From positions 28,524-92,523 of the forward strand of contig JAFDFZ010000004.1 in assembly GCA_019309565.1 (NCBI GenBank): 64,000 nt of DNA, in the 5' to 3' direction. Below are positions 42,972-51,901 of this stretch, in pieces; positions within the stretch are counted from its first letter, which is position 1, and each line of letters starts with the position of its first letter. Origin of the DNA: Deltaproteobacteria bacterium. GTDB lineage: Bacteria; Desulfobacterota; Desulfobacteria; Desulfobacterales; SURF-15. A program made the position numbers and the translations under genes. Below the pieces are notes generated by a model. It ran no database searches. It saw only the letters and a list, made by a program, of their open reading frames with translations, and had not been told where the DNA came from.

Positions 42972-43110
42972 TATTAAAAAAGGGTGATTCTTGAGCTTAT
43001 GTATTTACAGTAAAATTTCTAATAATATCAATTCATAAAAGATTATGGTTATTAGAAAATCATAAAATAACTTATTGAAATTTAAAAAATAAATTTTTTT
43101 AATTAAAATA

Positions 43111-43122
43111 TGAAACGATTCA
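43111..43122. promoter_or_regulatory. LacI-type operator candidate
   Basis: TGAAACGATTCA has the TGAA-N-CG-N-TTCA form with central CG that LacI-family proteins typically bind. It lies in the divergent region 42972-43274, 140 bases from the regulator start and 150 bases from the MFS start. Confidence 0.5.
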
Positions 43123-43146
43123 TTTTTAATCAAGCTTTTTTCAGAT

Positions 43147-43214
43147 GTCAAGCATTTTTTTGATGAAATCGAAAATTTTAATGCTTGACAGAAAAGCTGT
43201 GTTTCTCCTAATCA
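43147..43214 (+). promoter_or_regulatory. MFS-gene promoter candidate overlapped by a 10-bp inverted repeat
   Basis: GTCAAGCATT (43147-43156) and AATGCTTGAC (43180-43189) are exact complements with a 23-base spacer. The right arm overlaps TTGACA (43185-43190), which is followed after 18 bases by TAATCA (43209-43214), a reasonable sigma-70-like promoter for the MFS gene starting at 43275. The arrangement suggests repression or loop control. Confidence 0.45.
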
Positions 43215-43274
43215 TAGCTCTTTATCTTCTAATTTCTGAACCTTTTAAGACATCGAGCACTTCTTGGAAAAGCC

Positions 43275-44465
43275 ATGAATCAGAAAGAAAAGAAGATACT
43301 TGGAGTTACTGCCGCCTCTCACAGCCTGGTTCATTTGTATGAGGGAATTCTGCCGCCTCTGATTCCGCTTCTGTTGATTGAATTCAGCACCGATTATTTT
43401 CACCTTGGTGTGGTGGTGAGCGTTTTTTCTTATGCTTTCGGCCTGGGAGCGCTCCCGGCAGGCTACCTCTCGGATAAAGCAGGTGCCAACCGGCTTGTGG
43501 CCATCTTTCTTTTCGGTGCGGGAATCCTATCGGTTTTCATATGGTCAGTCGACTCCCTTGTGGCTTACGGGGTGCTCATGGGCTTGATCGGTCTGTTTTG
43601 CAGTCTCTACCACCCGGCAGCCAACACTCTGATCTCCAATGCGTTTCAGCAAAAGGGAAGCGCTTTTGCAATAAACGGCATCGCCGGCAGCCTGGGTATT
43701 GCTCTGGTTCCTCTTGTTTCAGCATGGATGGGTGCCCTTATGGGCTGGAAATCTCCGTATATCGTCTTTGGAATATGCGGTGTTGCTGTGGGGTGGTTTT
43801 CGTTGACACTGCCCAAACAGACCATGTTGCCTATCAAAAAGACCCGGCTGGAAAATGGAAAAGATCCTAAGAAGCGAGTTTCGTATTTCAACCTTATCGT
43901 CTATTATTTCAGTGTCTGTTCGCTCGGAATTACTTACAGGGGAACCATGACGTTTTTGCCAGCATATTTGGGGCAAAATGTGCATATGGAGTTTTTAAAC
44001 CTGGGATCCGTCGCCATTGGTGGCACCTTTGCAACAGTGGCGCTCGTGTTCGGTGGAATCGGCCAGCTAATGGCAGGACATCTCGTGGATCGATACAAAC
44101 CAGAGAAAATTTATTTCACTACCACGATCATCGGAACAACCTGGGTATTTCTGATGGCCGTAACCACTAATCTGCTCTTGGTTGTTTCGGCCATATTTTT
44201 CGCCTTTTTCTACTTTGCCACCCAGCCGGTACAAAACTATCTCGTCTCAAGATATCTTCCCGCCCACCGCCGGGGCCTTGGTTTCGGCATTCAGTTTTTT
44301 CTTGCCTTTGCAGTAGGTTCAACCGCTGCGGCCGCCTCGGGTTACATCGCCGATCGATTTGGTCTAGTGTCGATCTTTCATGCCATGGCAGCCTGTTTCC
44401 TCTTTTCATCCCTTCTGGCAACCGTTCTTTTGGCAAGGACGCACAGAAAGTTCTCAGGCAGGTGA
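43275..44465 (+). CDS. MFS transporter, Fsr-like
   Basis: A 396-residue carrier with about 12 hydrophobic segments. It begins near the family pattern TAASHSLVHLYEGILPPLIP and has AGYLSDKAGANRLV and GHLVDRYKPEKI as the two MFS loop motifs. The layout is that of the fosmidomycin-resistance-type branch, whose physiological cargos are mostly unknown. It is divergent from the LacI-type regulator and shares the operator-bearing region with it, so it may be part of the same regulon. Ribosome site weak (GGAAAAG). Confidence 0.85.
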   Translation: MNQKEKKILGVTAASHSLVHLYEGILPPLIPLLLIEFSTDYFHLGVVVSVFSYAFGLGALPAGYLSDKAGANRLVAIFLFGAGILSVFIWSVDSLVAYGVLMGLIGLFCSLYHPAANTLISNAFQQKGSAFAINGIAGSLGIALVPLVSAWMGALMGWKSPYIVFGICGVAVGWFSLTLPKQTMLPIKKTRLENGKDPKKRVSYFNLIVYYFSVCSLGITYRGTMTFLPAYLGQNVHMEFLNLGSVAIGGTFATVALVFGGIGQLMAGHLVDRYKPEKIYFTTTIIGTTWVFLMAVTTNLLLVVSAIFFAFFYFATQPVQNYLVSRYLPAHRRGLGFGIQFFLAFAVGSTAAAASGYIADRFGLVSIFHAMAACFLFSSLLATVLLARTHRKFSGR

Positions 44466-44739
44466 TTGCTTCAATGTTCAATCGGTGTCGAATGGAAGAT
44501 AAATCAGAAATTTCGGTTTCACTTTTGTTATAATTGACATAAACGAAATCTTTCGATAAAGTTCATTTTAAAATCTTGATTTTCATTGTTCAATTCTATC
44601 TGACATTACATATTCGACTCCATTACCTGCTCACATTAGGCTGATTTCAAGCACAAGCGACACTCTGTCGTATGTAATGGCACTGCCATCACCCATAAAC
44701 CTAAACTCCTTCATCATGACAGGAGTGAAAGGAGAAGAG

Positions 44740-45381
44740 ATGAGAAAGCAGCTTTTAAACTATGAAACATTGGTTAAAGTTACAAAAGCCATTTCCCATT
44801 CAAAGGATCCGGAAGAAGTGGTACTCATGACGGTGGAAAGCATAAAAACCAGTCTTGATGCCAAAGGGTGCACGGTATTTCTGATCAACCGAAACACAAA
44901 CGAACTTGAAGTCGCCGCTTCTTATGGGTTGAGCAAGGAGTATATCAACAAAGGACCGGTCAGCGCCCTGCGCTCGATCGCTGAGTCCTTGCAGGACGGG
45001 CCGGTGGCCATCTATGATGTGAGCGATGATCCGAGAATTCAATATCCTGAGGCTGCAAAAATGGAAGGAATCGCCTCCATATTATCCGTGCCAATCCTGG
45101 CGGGCGGCAATTTGATCGGGGCCCTTCGGGTGTATACGGCCGAGCATTTTGAATTTACTCTCGAAGACGTGAATTTTGTCCAGGCAATGGCCAACATGAC
45201 GGGGATGGCTATTGATATGGCCAGGCACTATAAGGGATTTAAGGACAGCATCGAAATATTAAAAACGCTAAGAGACCCCAAAACCAGGAAATTGAAAAGA
45301 AGAACTCCATTTGAAGGCGTTCCCGTGAGTGTTCCAAAAACAAAGGAGAAAAAAAGCAAAACACCGCCTTCCGCGCAATAA
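44740..45381 (+). CDS. GAF-domain protein
   Basis: A 213-residue cytoplasmic sensor-like protein. Residues 20-165 form one GAF domain: DAKGCTVFLINRNTNELEVA, RSIAESLQDGPVAIYDVSDD and VPILAGGNLIGALRVYTAEH. A basic C-terminal tail (about 175-213) ends the protein and no output domain is present. GAF domains bind cyclic nucleotides or other small ligands; here the ligand is unknown. AAAGGAG lies 5 bases before the ATG at 44740. No operon partner is adjacent. Confidence 0.85.
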   Translation: MRKQLLNYETLVKVTKAISHSKDPEEVVLMTVESIKTSLDAKGCTVFLINRNTNELEVAASYGLSKEYINKGPVSALRSIAESLQDGPVAIYDVSDDPRIQYPEAAKMEGIASILSVPILAGGNLIGALRVYTAEHFEFTLEDVNFVQAMANMTGMAIDMARHYKGFKDSIEILKTLRDPKTRKLKRRTPFEGVPVSVPKTKEKKSKTPPSAQ

Positions 45382-45458
45382 CAATTTTCTGTACTTTTTA
45401 ACCTTCATACGCAACAGGAAGCAGAAAGAAAACAATCTCTGGCATACAGAGATTTCTG

Positions 45459-45731
45459 TTGATTGGACAATATGGAAAGAATCTTGTTGAATTAGACGGC
45501 CTTGAACTTACCTATATCACAGGAGATGAATCCGAAGGGCATGACGCGCATCAACATGAAGATTTGGACGAGATCCTAATTTTCCTTGAAGGAGCCGCGA
45601 CCTTGAATTTGGATGGAAGACCGGTTTGTGTTCGGGCCGGCTCGCTTACCTTTGCCCCATCTGGAGTTGCCCACGGGATTAGCCACAAGGAAAAAAGCAA
45701 AGTTATCAGAATAAAAATAGCGAAGCGTTAG
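45459..45731 (+). CDS. Small cupin-domain protein
   Basis: A 90-residue single-domain cupin. Motif 1 GHDAHQHEDLDEILIFLEG (about residues 27-45) carries two His and a Glu, and motif 2 LTFAPSGVAHGISH (about 63-76) the last His. It appears to start at TTG 45459 since no in-frame ATG precedes the fold. It is followed 30 bases later by a methyltransferase gene. Function unknown. Confidence 0.7.
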   Translation: MIGQYGKNLVELDGLELTYITGDESEGHDAHQHEDLDEILIFLEGAATLNLDGRPVCVRAGSLTFAPSGVAHGISHKEKSKVIRIKIAKR

Positions 45732-45761
45732 TTTACGTCGTAATGATTTCCGGTTTTCTGT

Positions 45762-46520
45762 ATGAAAGATATGAAACAAGCTCTGTCTGAGCTTGAAAGG
45801 CAGCTTAAAGAATCCGATAGCTTCATATACTCCTATTTTATTCGCCATCGAAACAGATTCATAAATGACGCCGATATTGTCAAACAATATTATAAACACG
45901 GCACCATTCTGGATATCGGATGTTTTCCGTGTCACTTCACCATCTTGCTAAAAAAACTAAATTTCCCTGTTATCGGCATAGACTTAAAGATGGACCGGTG
46001 CGTGCCTTTCATAAAACGATTCGATCTGTGCATAAAAAAATGTGATATAGAGAAAGAACCGCTTCCGTTTGCCGACAAATCAATCAGTTTCATTATCTTC
46101 AATGAAGTTTTTGAGCATCTTCACAAAGACCCTCTGTTTACACTATCTGAAATAAACCGCGTGATGATCAAAAACGGTATTCTGCTGTTCACCACGCCCA
46201 ACCTTTATGCCATTCACAAGATCTTTCGTTTCTTAACCGGACACAGCTTCAATGACGCGTTGGTTGAATTATCCAAACTAAGATTTACCGGACATATGGG
46301 ACATTTCAGGGAGTACGCTCCTTCGGAAATAAGAAAGCTTTTGGAAATGCATTGCTTTCGAGTGCGAGAAGTCAACTACCGCCATTATAGTTATTTTAAT
46401 TCTCTAAGAGGCGTTGTCGGGTGGTTTATTTACCGTCTATCTCCACCCTGGTTTCGAACTTATCATGTGATTGTAGCCGAAAAGGTGAGCGATTGCTCTG
46501 TTCTTACATCATTACCTTAG
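45762..46520 (+). CDS. Class I SAM-dependent methyltransferase (Methyltransf_11-like)
   Basis: A 252-residue methyltransferase. Motif I is HGTILDIGCFPCHFTILLKK (about residues 46-65), the acidic loop is VIGIDLKMDRC (about 70-80) and motif IV is FIIFNEVFEHLHKDP (about 111-125). Such proteins frequently methylate lipids, glycans or quinones; the acceptor here is unknown. A basic YRHYSYFNSLRGVVGWFIYR region near the C-terminus could associate with the membrane. It is the last intact gene before a block of decayed genes. Confidence 0.82.
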   Translation: MKDMKQALSELERQLKESDSFIYSYFIRHRNRFINDADIVKQYYKHGTILDIGCFPCHFTILLKKLNFPVIGIDLKMDRCVPFIKRFDLCIKKCDIEKEPLPFADKSISFIIFNEVFEHLHKDPLFTLSEINRVMIKNGILLFTTPNLYAIHKIFRFLTGHSFNDALVELSKLRFTGHMGHFREYAPSEIRKLLEMHCFRVREVNYRHYSYFNSLRGVVGWFIYRLSPPWFRTYHVIVAEKVSDCSVLTSLP

Positions 46521-46527
46521 AACGTTT

Positions 46528-46553
46528 ACATCGCAATTGCATAAATTACATAC
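46528..46553 (+). repeat. Dispersed repeat DR2, partial copy
   Basis: TCGCAATTGCATAAATTACA matches the GTAGTTGCATAAATCACAT core of DR2 with few changes. It lies just upstream of the TauE/SafE remnant. Confidence 0.45.
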
Positions 46554-46555
46554 CC

Positions 46556-47006
46556 AAACTGATGGGTTATATCTTTTACGAGCAGCAGTTCGATGTACCC
46601 GTTTTAGGGCGTTTTTGCACCAAGTTTTATCGTCGGTATCGCAGGTGGAATTTATGGGGTTGGAGGCGTAGCGGTTATTGCGCTCTTTTTTGTAACCTTT
46701 TTCGGGCTTCCCGTCTATTATTCAGTAGCCGGGGTTGCCTCATGGGGACGTTTGTCACATCGGTTGCCAGGGTTGCCTTCCACCATGCTATCGCACCGTA
46801 CTATCCCGAAATGTCGGTGGCACCTACCTGATTGGCTTTTGGGAATTCTGTTCGCACTGGGAGGCACGGCAGGCATTTGCGTGGGCGCACGATGCCAGAA
46901 ATTTGTTCCGGCCAACACCATCAAGTGGATGCTCGCCGGGATCATCCTTTTTGTGCCGGCGGAGTATGTTGCTGGTTTTTGGACTATAGGTGAGCCGGCC
47001 ACTTAG
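46556..47006 (+). pseudogene. TauE/SafE-family sulfite/anion exporter remnant
   Basis: Three frames give successive parts of one membrane protein: SFIVGIAGGIYGVGGVAVIA and LFFVTFFGLPVYYSVAGVAS, then MGTFVTSVARVAFHHAIAPY, then DWLLGILFALGGTAGICVGA and KFVPANTIKWMLAGIILFV, ending at the stop at 47006. The GGIYGxGG and GARxQxxxP signatures identify the second half of a TauE/SafE transporter. At least two frameshifts are present and the N-terminal half is absent, so it is a decayed gene. Sulfite/sulfonate or other anion export is the ancestral family role. Confidence 0.75.
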
Positions 47007-47035
47007 TGCTCTATTTCGCAAATATCTTTGGTTCG

Positions 47036-47120
47036 CAGAAAGATCGGAATTTACGCCCCTGTAGGCTCGTAGCCTATGGCGAAGCTCAATTTGCTCCAAC
47101 CGGCTTGTTCAGGTTAGGAG
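47036..47120 (+). repeat. Dispersed repeat DR3, copy 3 (degenerate)
   Basis: TTTACGCCCCTGTAGGCTCG, then TAGCCTATGGCGAAGCTCAA align with the central part of DR3. It directly follows the TauE/SafE remnant. Confidence 0.5.
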
Positions 47121-47261
47121 ATAATAAAAGTTTTAGTGTACAAGACTCTGTAAAGGCTGCTGCCCGAGCTGAGTGGCAGGGGCCAGCCACAGGATGGACG
47201 TTAAAAACATTTAGGAAGATAATGGGTTTGCTTTTAAAGGACGAAACATGCTTTTCAGTGC

Positions 47262-47669
47262 TTATTGCTCGGTGATCATCTTTTTTTCAGCCTTGGCATC
47301 ACGAATGACGACAACCTGTTCCTCTTCCACCCGCTTCTTGGGTGCATGGGTCCAGCAGTTGCCTTCAAAAATCACCCCAGGATGGATCACCACATTGGGC
47401 GCCTCAATGTTGCCGAACACTTTACCGGGTTCCAGAATTTCAATGACCTCATCAGCACTTACTGCTCCACGGATTTCACCGCTGCTAAGAACATTGGTGG
47501 CATGAATATCGGCTTCAATGACCCCTCCCTCGCCAATAACAAGGGAACCAATGGCGGTGATTTCGCCTTTGAATCGACCATCGATCCGCAATGTGCCATG
47601 AAATTTCAGCTTACCTTCAACCTCGGTATCCTCACCAAGAAAGGCGCTTAATTTCTTATTTTTTTTCAT
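47262..47669 (-). CDS. Bactofilin (polymer-forming cytoskeletal protein)
   Basis: A 135-residue bactofilin. The core is a right-handed beta-helix with the characteristic repeats GTLRIDGRFKGEITAIGSLV, IGEGGVIEADIHATNVLSSG and EIRGAVSADEVIEILEPGKV, plus a polar, disordered C-terminus. Bactofilins polymerise without nucleotide and organise cell shape or pole structures. Start taken at the second Met (47669, MKKNKKLSAF); the longer start at 47684 adds five residues. A lytic transglycosylase lies 0.9 kb away, a common functional partner, but on the opposite strand. Confidence 0.9.
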   Translation of the reverse strand: MKKNKKLSAFLGEDTEVEGKLKFHGTLRIDGRFKGEITAIGSLVIGEGGVIEADIHATNVLSSGEIRGAVSADEVIEILEPGKVFGNIEAPNVVIHPGVIFEGNCWTHAPKKRVEEEQVVVIRDAKAEKKMITEQ

Positions 47670-47684
47670 GCTCGGATCCTCCAA

Positions 47685-48317
47685 TCCAGTTAACTGATAT
47701 GATCGTTGTATCTATATTTACGGCACTTGATCGCTTCAATGGGGTTACCCATAATACATCAGTGGGTTGTCCGCTTCAAACAAAAAGCCAAAGATACCTG
47801 CAAATTCCCGGACAACCCTTCGTTTCATCACAATTACCATTAGTGCCTGTACGCATCTATAATGAGACTAAGCGAGCCTACAACCGGTCGCTCTGGATTG
47901 GTATATTTCAACATTTATCACATTTTTATCCCCAATTACAATAGCAATATTGAAGGCCCTGCAGCCCCGCTTAAACGGGATCTACACCTTGTTGGGTCGC
48001 TGCCGATGGCGAAGCCCAATCGCTTCGACAAGCTTAAGGGGAATGCGGGTGAACATAGGGGAAAGGATGCCATTCTCGGTACCGGAAAGAAGAGAAGCTT
48101 ATGCGTATGGGGTCTGTGACCATTCGGCTCATGGCTCGAATTTCACCGGGAGCAGATAGAAAAAATGTCGATAAATTGACATGGAAAATCCTCTAGTGCT
48201 ATACATCCTATAATTAGTGTCAGGAAAAATCTTTCAGATCGACGGCGCAGGAAAAATCATCACTGGTTGCACTGCCGAATTTTATGAATTGCTATTTCTA
48301 AAGAAGGAAAACGAACC
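47685..48317. other. Intergenic gap with DR3 copy 4
   Basis: 633 bases between bactofilin and the quinone-oxidoreductase remnant. DR3 copy 4 occupies 47949-48042, followed by ATTCTCGGTA and ATGGCTCGAATTTCACCGGG segments also echoed near 16843-16930 and 24375-24405. No gene is supported. Confidence 0.45.
47949..48042 (+). repeat. Dispersed repeat DR3, copy 4
   Basis: Begins ATTGAAGGCCCTGCAGCCCC and ends AAGCTTAAGGGGA. The best match to copy 1 at 24411-24505. Confidence 0.75.
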
Positions 48318-48456
48318 ATGCCTTATACCATCACGATTTACGAGACGGGTGGCCCGGAAGTGTTGAGTCGATTGGCGATGGAGTCACCGAAATCGCTGTG
48401 GGAGACCGGGTAGCCTATGCGGCAATTCCGCCGGGTGCTTATGCTCAGGTTCGATG
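48318..48456 (+). pseudogene. Quinone oxidoreductase / zinc-type alcohol dehydrogenase remnant
   Basis: From ATG 48318 the frame reads MPYTITIYETGGPEV, the N-terminus of Qor-type NADPH:quinone reductases. It then passes into another frame reading VESIGDGVTEIAVGDRVAYA and AIPPGAYAQVR, which belongs about 45 residues further on in the family. Thus an internal deletion joined residue 15 to about residue 60, and the remaining 200-plus residues are lost. An AGGA ribosome site is still visible. Confidence 0.75.
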
Positions 48457-48520
48457 CGGCCAGGGCGCACAAGGACTTGGAAGAGCGAAAAACAACCGGC
48501 TCGAGCATACTCCTGCCCGA

Positions 48521-48541
48521 ATAAACTCCGCTTATGAATCA
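48521..48541 (+). repeat. Dispersed repeat DR2, weak partial copy
   Basis: AATAAACTCCGCTTATGAAT resembles the 5' side of DR2 (AATAAACCCCGTAGTTGCAT). Its 3' end abuts the start of the transglycosylase gene. Confidence 0.35.
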
Positions 48542-50454
48542 TGGTGAGATTGAATAGGAAAACACCCCGGCTTCTGCTGGCTTTATTCATGATATTGATG
48601 AAAAAAACCAAATCACTGCTTCTGCTGTTACCGATCTTGGTCTTGGCACTTCCCGGCACCCTGCTTTCAAAGACAGTTTCCCTGCCTCTTACAATTGACT
48701 ATCCTCTTTTGAAATCGCTTGTTATCCAGAGCGCATTCAAAGATCCTGGTCAAACGGTGCTGCTTGCAGATGAAGCCCATGGTTGCTGGACGATCACCAT
48801 ATCAGATCCACGGCTTGCGGAAAAAAAAGGTCTTGTTCGGTTTCAAACAAAGATAAAGCTCCATGCCGGAATTTACATTTTCAAAAAGTGTCTATTCCCG
48901 GTGGATTGGGAAGGATATCTTGTCTTGTTCCAGGTCCCGAAAATCGACGATAAATGGACCCTGTCTTTCGATATTCAAGATTCAGCATTGTATGACAAAC
49001 ATCACAAACCGGCAACCGTAGCGAGTATTGTCTGGCGGCTTGTAAAAGAGTCCGTGTACACGTACCTCGCAAACATTACTATCAATCTGGCGCCTCCGGT
49101 ATCGGAACTAAAATCCTTTGTGACACCTCTTTTCCCGGACGACTTAAGGGAGCGTGCGGTTCGAATGGTGAAATCCATGAGACCCGGAAAGGCCTCTGCC
49201 ACACCACAAGCAGTGCGAATCGAAATTTTAACCGATGTAGAAGATAGCTACGAGAAGAAGGAACACAGGGTTGAAACCATAACCGGCGATGAGCTGGCCC
49301 AGCTTATTGAAAATTGGCAACTCTGGGATGCATACCTCGTATATATTATCACGACCCTGGCAGACGAACCCCTTTCCAGAGACGACCGCCGAATACTGAT
49401 GGATGTACTTCTTGAGACAAGACATCGGTTTGTTTCTGAGTTTATTAGTGAAACATTATCCGAGGATCTTATCCGCAATCAATTTATCAGCGCCTGGGAA
49501 AACCTGTCGCCTGTATTCAGGCGCCACCTGGGAGATGATCCATCCAAGAACCTTTTGGGATATCTTGCTTTTTTTACTGCATCGGATGCACTTGCCGCAC
49601 TCGATCAGATCGGCCCGCAACTTGGAGTTGAAATCAGCCGAAATGGTCTGATCCGATTGATCCAAATGTTAGGTGAAAAAAAAGAAGAAGTATTGGACTA
49701 TCAGGTTGGGGTGAACAGGAAGCTTAGATCGGTGCTTGGCCTTGGGCCGCCTCTGCCGGTATCAGGTGTAAATCCCCGGCAAGAGGGGATTGAAACCGTA
49801 AACAGTATTCTGCAAATGGTCTTATCTGTTTTTTACCGTCCCCCATGGGCTGCAGATGCAGCCACCGAACCCAAAAGGATATGGCAGTGGGTGCTTAAGG
49901 GCGGTGACGTGGACGGGTATGTGAACAGGGTTAAATCGCTTTTAGAAGCGGTAACAGATGCTCGGCTGGCAGACAGCAAGCTTCCAAATACTTATCACCC
50001 ACTTTTTCGATTGCTTGTGCTGTCAACCGCATGGCAGGAAAGCTGTTTTCGGCAGTTTATCATAAAGAGAGGAAAAGTTACGTACCTTCGATCCTACAAC
50101 GGCACATCGGTGGGTTTGATGCAGGTAAATGAACGGGTGTGGCGAGGAATTTACGATCAGAAGCATCTGCGATGGGATATTCGTTACAATGCAATGGCGG
50201 GATGTGAAATTATCGATATTTATCTTAACAAGTACGCATTAAAGGAACTGGGGGGCAATCCACCGGTCCAGGATCATTTTCTTGCGGGTGCAATTTACGC
50301 CATGTATAATGGTGGCCCGAAGCAACTCAAAAAGTATCTCGTGCGTCACAAAAAAGGAAAATACTATTTGAGCGATCGACTGTTCTCGGAAAAATTCATC
50401 TGGGTCAAACAGAACAGATGGAGCAACATTCGTATTTGCCTAGTTGGAGGATAG
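48541..50454 (+). CDS. SLT-domain lytic transglycosylase with long N-terminal region
   Basis: A 637-residue secreted peptidoglycan-cleaving enzyme. Residues 1-41 hold a signal peptide (LLLLLPILVLALPGTLLSKT); MKKTKS at 48598 would give a tidier signal and is an alternative start. Residues 45-480 are a region without a recognised domain. The SLT domain covers about residues 485-620 with the catalytic Glu in STAWQESCFRQF (about residue 500), GTSVGLMQVNERVW, and AGAIYAMYNGGPKQL. It is probably a periplasmic or envelope enzyme. It stands alone amid decayed genes; its own frame is intact. Confidence 0.85.
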   Translation: MVRLNRKTPRLLLALFMILMKKTKSLLLLLPILVLALPGTLLSKTVSLPLTIDYPLLKSLVIQSAFKDPGQTVLLADEAHGCWTITISDPRLAEKKGLVRFQTKIKLHAGIYIFKKCLFPVDWEGYLVLFQVPKIDDKWTLSFDIQDSALYDKHHKPATVASIVWRLVKESVYTYLANITINLAPPVSELKSFVTPLFPDDLRERAVRMVKSMRPGKASATPQAVRIEILTDVEDSYEKKEHRVETITGDELAQLIENWQLWDAYLVYIITTLADEPLSRDDRRILMDVLLETRHRFVSEFISETLSEDLIRNQFISAWENLSPVFRRHLGDDPSKNLLGYLAFFTASDALAALDQIGPQLGVEISRNGLIRLIQMLGEKKEEVLDYQVGVNRKLRSVLGLGPPLPVSGVNPRQEGIETVNSILQMVLSVFYRPPWAADAATEPKRIWQWVLKGGDVDGYVNRVKSLLEAVTDARLADSKLPNTYHPLFRLLVLSTAWQESCFRQFIIKRGKVTYLRSYNGTSVGLMQVNERVWRGIYDQKHLRWDIRYNAMAGCEIIDIYLNKYALKELGGNPPVQDHFLAGAIYAMYNGGPKQLKKYLVRHKKGKYYLSDRLFSEKFIWVKQNRWSNIRICLVGG

Positions 50455-50503
50455 GTTTTTCTAACGAGGAAGTTGTCGCATCAAACATGCCAATGGATGT
50501 CTT

Positions 50504-51141
50504 ATGTGTGGAAGGTTTACCCAGTTTAGCACCATAGAGACCCTCAAACGGTACTTTCCCATTGATTCGCCCCCGCCCGGGAAATTCTGGCTATCATCCG
50601 CAGGCAGGAAAACGTACTGGTAAAACTTAACTGGGGGCTTGTGCCTTTCTGGGCAAAGACTCCCTCGGGAGCATCAAAGCAAATCAATGCCCGTCTTGAA
50701 ACCGTTGCGGTGAAACCAAGCTTTCGAAGTGCATTCAGGTATCGACGCTGTTTAATTCCGGCAGAGGGCTTTTTTGAGTGGGACAAGACAGGGGATCAAA
50801 AACAACCATGGTTCATAACACTGCCTTCAAAGCAACCGTTCGCTTTTGCAGGGCTCTGGGAAACATGGAATAACGGTAAGGCAGCCACCATTTATTCATG
50901 TACCATCCTGACAACTGCGGCAAGCAGATCCATCGAGAAGATCCACCAGCGCATGCCGGTTATCCTGCCATCCGAGATGTACGCCGATTGGCTGAATCCG
51001 GATATCACCGACCTGAAACAGCTTGAAAGCCGTGTCCGACAAAGGCATCTAAAAGATTTTGCGGCTCAGCGCGTCTCAAAATATGTGAACTCGCCACGAA
51101 ACAATGACCCAAAATGTATTGAACCCATAGAAACAACTTAG
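50504..51141 (+). pseudogene. SRAP/YedK-family (HMCES-like) gene with a short internal deletion
   Basis: The 5' part reads MCGRFTQFSTIETLKRYFPI, including the catalytic Cys2 of SOS-response-associated peptidases, which protect abasic sites in single-stranded DNA. After DSPPPG the frame breaks near 50582; the continuing frame reads EILAIIRRQENVLVKLNWGL, VPFWAK, then QINARLETVAVKPSFRSAFR, CLIPAEGFFEW, and HQRMPVILP to a stop at 51141. The conserved RYNxAPxQ block between the two parts is missing, so roughly 25-30 bases were deleted out of frame. The 3' part alone (from GTG 50641) lacks the active-site Cys. Confidence 0.8.
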
Positions 51142-51257
51142 CCTTCTGAGCCGAAATAGCAATTGAACCTTAAATCAGCCCCGTTGTTAATAGTTCCTGG
51201 GATCTTAAGCAATGAGAGTGTCCAGGCGTTAGGTGTTCAGGGTTCAGCACCGTCCTA

Positions 51258-51892
51258 TTAAAGCACAGTGTCTTCGCTGGATATGACCGAGCATGAAAGT
51301 ACTCCCTTACAGTTTCCCTTTTTCACCTCTTCCACCAGCTCCTCAATGCAGCGCACCGGGTTTTCAAATTTCGTGTAGCTCCCACCCTGTCCCTGGTATG
51401 ACAGTCGCTTCCCCCAATGGAAGGCAAGCCAAGGCTTCTGGCCGCTTCTAATGCCTTACTGTTTTGACAGGATGAGTTTAACCCATTGTGGGTTTCGATG
51501 GCATCAAGCCCGCTCAACTGGTATACGGCCTTCCCGAAGGAATCGTACCCTCTGAATGGATGTGCTGGAACGCATATTCCACCCAGTTGATGAACTACTC
51601 GTATGACCGGTTCTACTTCCAGGTAATGATTTCGAGACCAAAGGTTCCAGGTGTCATCCTTTAGACCGTAAATGAGAAGATGCCCGCAGCTGGTTGATAT
51701 TTCAATTCCCCTGAATATATAAAAGTTCTCGGGGGCTCTTATCCTGTCAACGGGCAAGGATTCGGCGATCGAATGATGCTCTGTGAAACAGACACCGTCC
51801 AAACCTTTTAATACAGCCTCTTCGATAACGGACTCAGGTTCCAAATATGTATCATACGAGTATTTACTGTGGCAGTGAAGATCGATTTTCAT
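51258..51892 (-). pseudogene. PHP-domain phosphoesterase gene with a single frameshift
   Basis: From ATG 51892 (AGGTGG ribosome site) the frame reads MKIDLHCHSKYSYDTYLEPE, FTEHHS, ICVPAHPFRGYDSF and GLPSIGGSDCHTRDRVG, the PHP metal-site motifs of a metal-dependent phosphoesterase of about 210 residues. At the G-run at 51381-51383 the family sequence continues in another frame: SYTKFENPVRCIEELVEEVK and a stop at 51258. The uninterrupted frame would instead stop at 51323 with an unrelated tail. One missing base in the G-run explains it; a sequencing error is possible. Catalytic motifs are upstream of the break, so residual function cannot be excluded. Confidence 0.75.
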
Positions 51893-51901
51893 GAAAACCA
51901 C

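Noticed and set aside
47106..47260. Short coding remnant before bactofilin
   Set aside because: Frames there give no recognisable family match and no ribosome site.
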